The notes beneath the pieces were generated by a model that made no database searches, was not told the origin of the DNA, and worked only from the letters and a program-made list of their open reading frames with translations. This document shows, piece after piece, positions 31,942 to 32,262 of a DNA stretch of 32,262 nt. The stretch is from Beroe ovata (Eukaryota > Ctenophora > Nuda > Beroida > Beroidae): positions 17,259-49,520 of the forward strand of contig CAMPET010000216.1 in the NCBI GenBank assembly GCA_946803715.1, written 5' to 3'. The position numbers and the translations under genes were made by a program. Positions within the stretch are counted from its first letter, which is position 1. Every line of letters begins with the position of its first letter.

Positions 31942-32262
31942 TCATGGAATGTCGTGAAGTGGTGTCACTGGTTCGCAGTGACATAGAGTGAAGTTTACGT
32001 CATGGAATGTCATGAAGTTGTGTCAGCAGTACGTAGTGACATAGAGTGGTGTATACGTCATGAAATTTGATGCTGAGGTGTCAGCGGTAAGCAGTTACGT
32101 AGAGCGGCGTTTACGTCATGGAATGTCATGTAATGGTGTCTGTGGTAAGCAGTGACGTAGAGTGGTGTATACGTCATGGAATGTCATGAAGTGGTGTCAG
32201 CGGTTCGCAGTGACGAAGAGTGGAATATACGTCATGGAATGTTATAAAGTGGTGTCAGCGGT
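31942..32262. repeat. 58-bp minisatellite reaching the window end
   Basis: Units beginning tcatggaatgtcatgaagtg start at 31942, 32000, 32058, 32116, 32174 and 32232, exactly 58 bp apart, with about 10-20% drift between units. The array continues beyond the window. Units are directly adjacent with no unique spacers, so it is not a CRISPR-like array. Confidence 0.9.

Noticed and set aside
31942-32262. Regular repeat resembling a CRISPR array
   Set aside because: Units are contiguous 58-bp tandem repeats without spacers, in a eukaryotic genome.

Overview
Eukaryotic nuclear DNA, almost certainly from a ciliated invertebrate animal. Protein-coding sequence is cut into many short exons with standard GT-AG introns. 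The dominant gene encodes rootletin, the structural protein of the ciliary rootlet, and its neighbour encodes the mRNA-export helicase DDX19. The species cannot be named from the sequence. Four single N bases (10172, 12099, 15515, 27507) mark contig joins in a draft assembly, and two of them create false-looking duplications inside the main gene.

Layout. Positions 31-871 (+): last three exons of a DDX19/Dbp5-type DEAD-box helicase. Positions 872-3138: intergenic DNA with a GC-rich foldback repeat cluster (about 1366-2003) and a roughly 96-bp MITE with an 8-bp target-site duplication (2815-2926). Positions 3139-29468 (-): the rootletin (CROCC) gene, convergent with DDX19. I reconstruct 38 coding exons whose splice phases all agree and whose lengths sum to 6192 nt, or 2063 aa plus stop, close to the roughly 2017 aa of human rootletin. 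Positions 29469-31340: intergenic DNA with a second foldback cluster that contains a perfect 34-bp-arm palindrome. Positions 31341-31785 (+): a short ORF with one likely membrane segment and a possible second exon, unidentified. Positions 31942-32262: a 58-bp minisatellite running off the window.

Inside rootletin the order is: an acidic N-terminus, the N-terminal rootletin homology region, a Ser/Pro/Arg linker, a long coiled coil, a second Ser/Pro/Arg linker, a C-terminal coiled coil and a basic tail. Introns carry a 554-bp tandem repeat, several minisatellites, and two open exons that begin with ATG, end in phase-0 donors and could be alternative first exons (26166-26282 and 14663-15493). 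These would give two N-terminally different shorter isoforms.

The most interesting signal is a set of seven distinct perfect matches to the ciliary X-box consensus recognised by RFX factors (GTHNYYATRRNAAC). All lie inside the rootletin gene and three pairs are closely spaced. Rootletin is the kind of gene RFX factors control, so intronic RFX input is plausible, but the genome-wide frequency of the motif must be checked. I see no prokaryotic-style system, CRISPR array or defence locus.
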